From Terriglobia bacterium (GTDB taxonomy: Bacteria; Acidobacteriota; Terriglobia; UBA7540): a DNA stretch of 6,026 nt. Below are positions 5,325-6,026 of this stretch, in pieces (positions within the stretch are counted from its first letter, which is position 1; the number at the start of each line of letters is the position of its first letter). A program made the translations under genes and the position numbers. The notes beneath the pieces were generated by a model. That model saw only the letters and a list, made by a program, of their open reading frames with translations, searched no databases and was not told the DNA's origin. The stretch lies in contig JASIKV010000244.1 of the NCBI GenBank assembly GCA_030049455.1, positions 1 to 6,026 on the forward strand, read 5' to 3'.

Positions 5325-6026
5325 TCACTCCCGGCTGAGGTCCTTCACGTCCAAAAGGGTGCCGTCAAACTTCCTGCGAAAGGCTTCCACGGTCTGGTCG
5401 CGTTCGGCGCGCTCGCGGGCGCTGGGCCGCTCCGCGCGAGCTCCTGTTCCCTGCGCTTCAAGTCTAACATAAATCTTTACGGGTTGGCCCAACACTTCCT
5501 CGCAAGCGGAGCGCAGCGTGGCCATCTGCTCGCGGCTCTTCAGCAGATCGGCAAAAAAAGCGTCCTTCGGGGAATAGTTAATCGTGACGTCGCTGCCTGC
5601 GATAGTGATTTGGGCAGCGTGCTCAAGACAGCTTCCCAGGAAATTGGATTTTGAATAGATCTTGCTTTTGATGGTGGGCCAGCGCGGGTCTTCGCTTGCG
5701 GGAGCAGGCGCCGAGGCGGCCATTGGCGCAGGGGCCGTGGCCGCGGCGGCAGTCGGCGGTACTGCTACCGAGCGTGGCGCATCGGGCGTGGACCTTCGAA
5801 CCTCCGGCTCCGCCTTGGCAACCGGCTTCTCGAAACTATCGGAGCGAACCGGCCGTGGCGGCGCAGAAGTTGATAACCCGGGACCCGGGCGCGGGAGGGG
5901 ACTATTCTGGATGGGGATTTCGCCTCCGCCCAAGCCACTCAAGAATGTTTCAAGCGACGCCAGCCGGCGTGCGTGCACCATCTTGATGAGGGCGAGCTCC
6001 AGATGGAAGCGCGGCGCCAGCGCGTA
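5325..6026 (-). CDS. dnaX: DNA polymerase III tau/gamma subunit, 3' part (cut by right edge)
   Basis: The frame is open from the right edge to TGA at 5327-5325, giving 233 visible residues. DnaX is the motor and organiser of the clamp loader that places the sliding clamp on DNA during replication. The visible N-terminal part, PRFHLELALIKMVHARRL (5-22), is the end of the collar domain III with the usual LE-x-ALIKM pattern. Residues about 33-113 form a Pro/Ala/Ser-rich linker, expected to be disordered. Residues 116-187 form the folded C-terminal domain seen in non-enterobacterial DnaX (W-x3-K, a FLGSCLEHA helix, then VTINYSP and LGQPVKIYVRLE strands). The end RERAERDQTVEAFRRKFDGTLLDVKDL is the common DnaX tail. 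The ATPase domain lies outside the window. A T7 run (plus 5553-5559) sits in slippery register. Identity is supported both by these patterns and by ybaB and recR downstream. Confidence 0.9.
   Translation of the reverse strand, partial: YALAPRFHLELALIKMVHARRLASLETFLSGLGGGEIPIQNSPLPRPGPGLSTSAPPRPVRSDSFEKPVAKAEPEVRRSTPDAPRSVAVPPTAAAATAPAPMAASAPAPASEDPRWPTIKSKIYSKSNFLGSCLEHAAQITIAGSDVTINYSPKDAFFADLLKSREQMATLRSACEEVLGQPVKIYVRLEAQGTGARAERPSARERAERDQTVEAFRRKFDGTLLDVKDLSRE
5328..5331 (-). promoter_or_regulatory. ybaB: Ribosome binding site of ybaB inside the dnaX end
   Basis: The minus strand reads GGAG, 6 nt, then ATG at 5321. It lies within the last codons of dnaX, which fits translational coupling of ybaB to dnaX. 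Confidence 0.6.

Noticed and set aside
5172..5654. 160-codon plus-strand frame rich in Leu
   Set aside because: It is the antisense of the Gln-rich helix of YbaB (CTG/TTG opposite CAG/CAA) and of the dnaX end; no independent support.

Overview
The window is a tightly packed block of Gram-negative chromosome, roughly 58-60% G+C by eye. All six recognisable genes lie on the minus strand, so transcription runs from the right edge to the left. No stretch of 300 bases lacks a gene, and the longest gap is 134 bp. I see no rRNA, tRNA, CRISPR array, transposase or phage gene. The presence of lpxB means lipid A and therefore an outer membrane. The style of the DnaX C-terminus and the mixture of genes suggest an uncultured soil-type bacterium, possibly Acidobacteriota. 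That placement is an impression from familiarity, not a demonstrated result.

In order of transcription: (1) the 3' part of dnaX, the tau subunit of the DNA polymerase III clamp loader, cut by the right edge. (2) A YbaB/EbfC nucleoid-associated protein starting 3 nt after the dnaX stop. (3) recR, the recombination mediator. dnaX-ybaB-recR is a classic bacterial cluster for replication and repair. Between ybaB and recR is a 134-bp spacer holding an inverted pair of 7-bp repeat arrays. (4, 5) Two consecutive half-size ABC exporters of 581 and 624 residues. They look like the two halves of one heterodimeric exporter of the MdlA/MdlB, BmrC/BmrD, TM287/288 kind. They are preceded by a perfect TATAAT box and separated by a 37-nt gap that contains a strong GC-rich hairpin. 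(6) The 5' part of lpxB, lipid-A-disaccharide synthase, cut by the left edge.

Functionally the window joins a replication/repair cluster to an envelope cluster. The TATAAT box just after recR suggests that the exporter pair and lpxB form, or can form, their own transcription unit. The exporter's substrate cannot be read from sequence; adjacency to lpxB makes a lipid or LPS-precursor role worth considering, but nothing proves it.

The most interesting points are the asymmetric ATP sites of the exporter pair, the inverted heptamer-repeat element upstream of recR, the stem-loop between the two exporter genes, and a T7 run in dnaX placed in the exact register of a -1 slippery heptamer. None amounts to a clearly new biological system.
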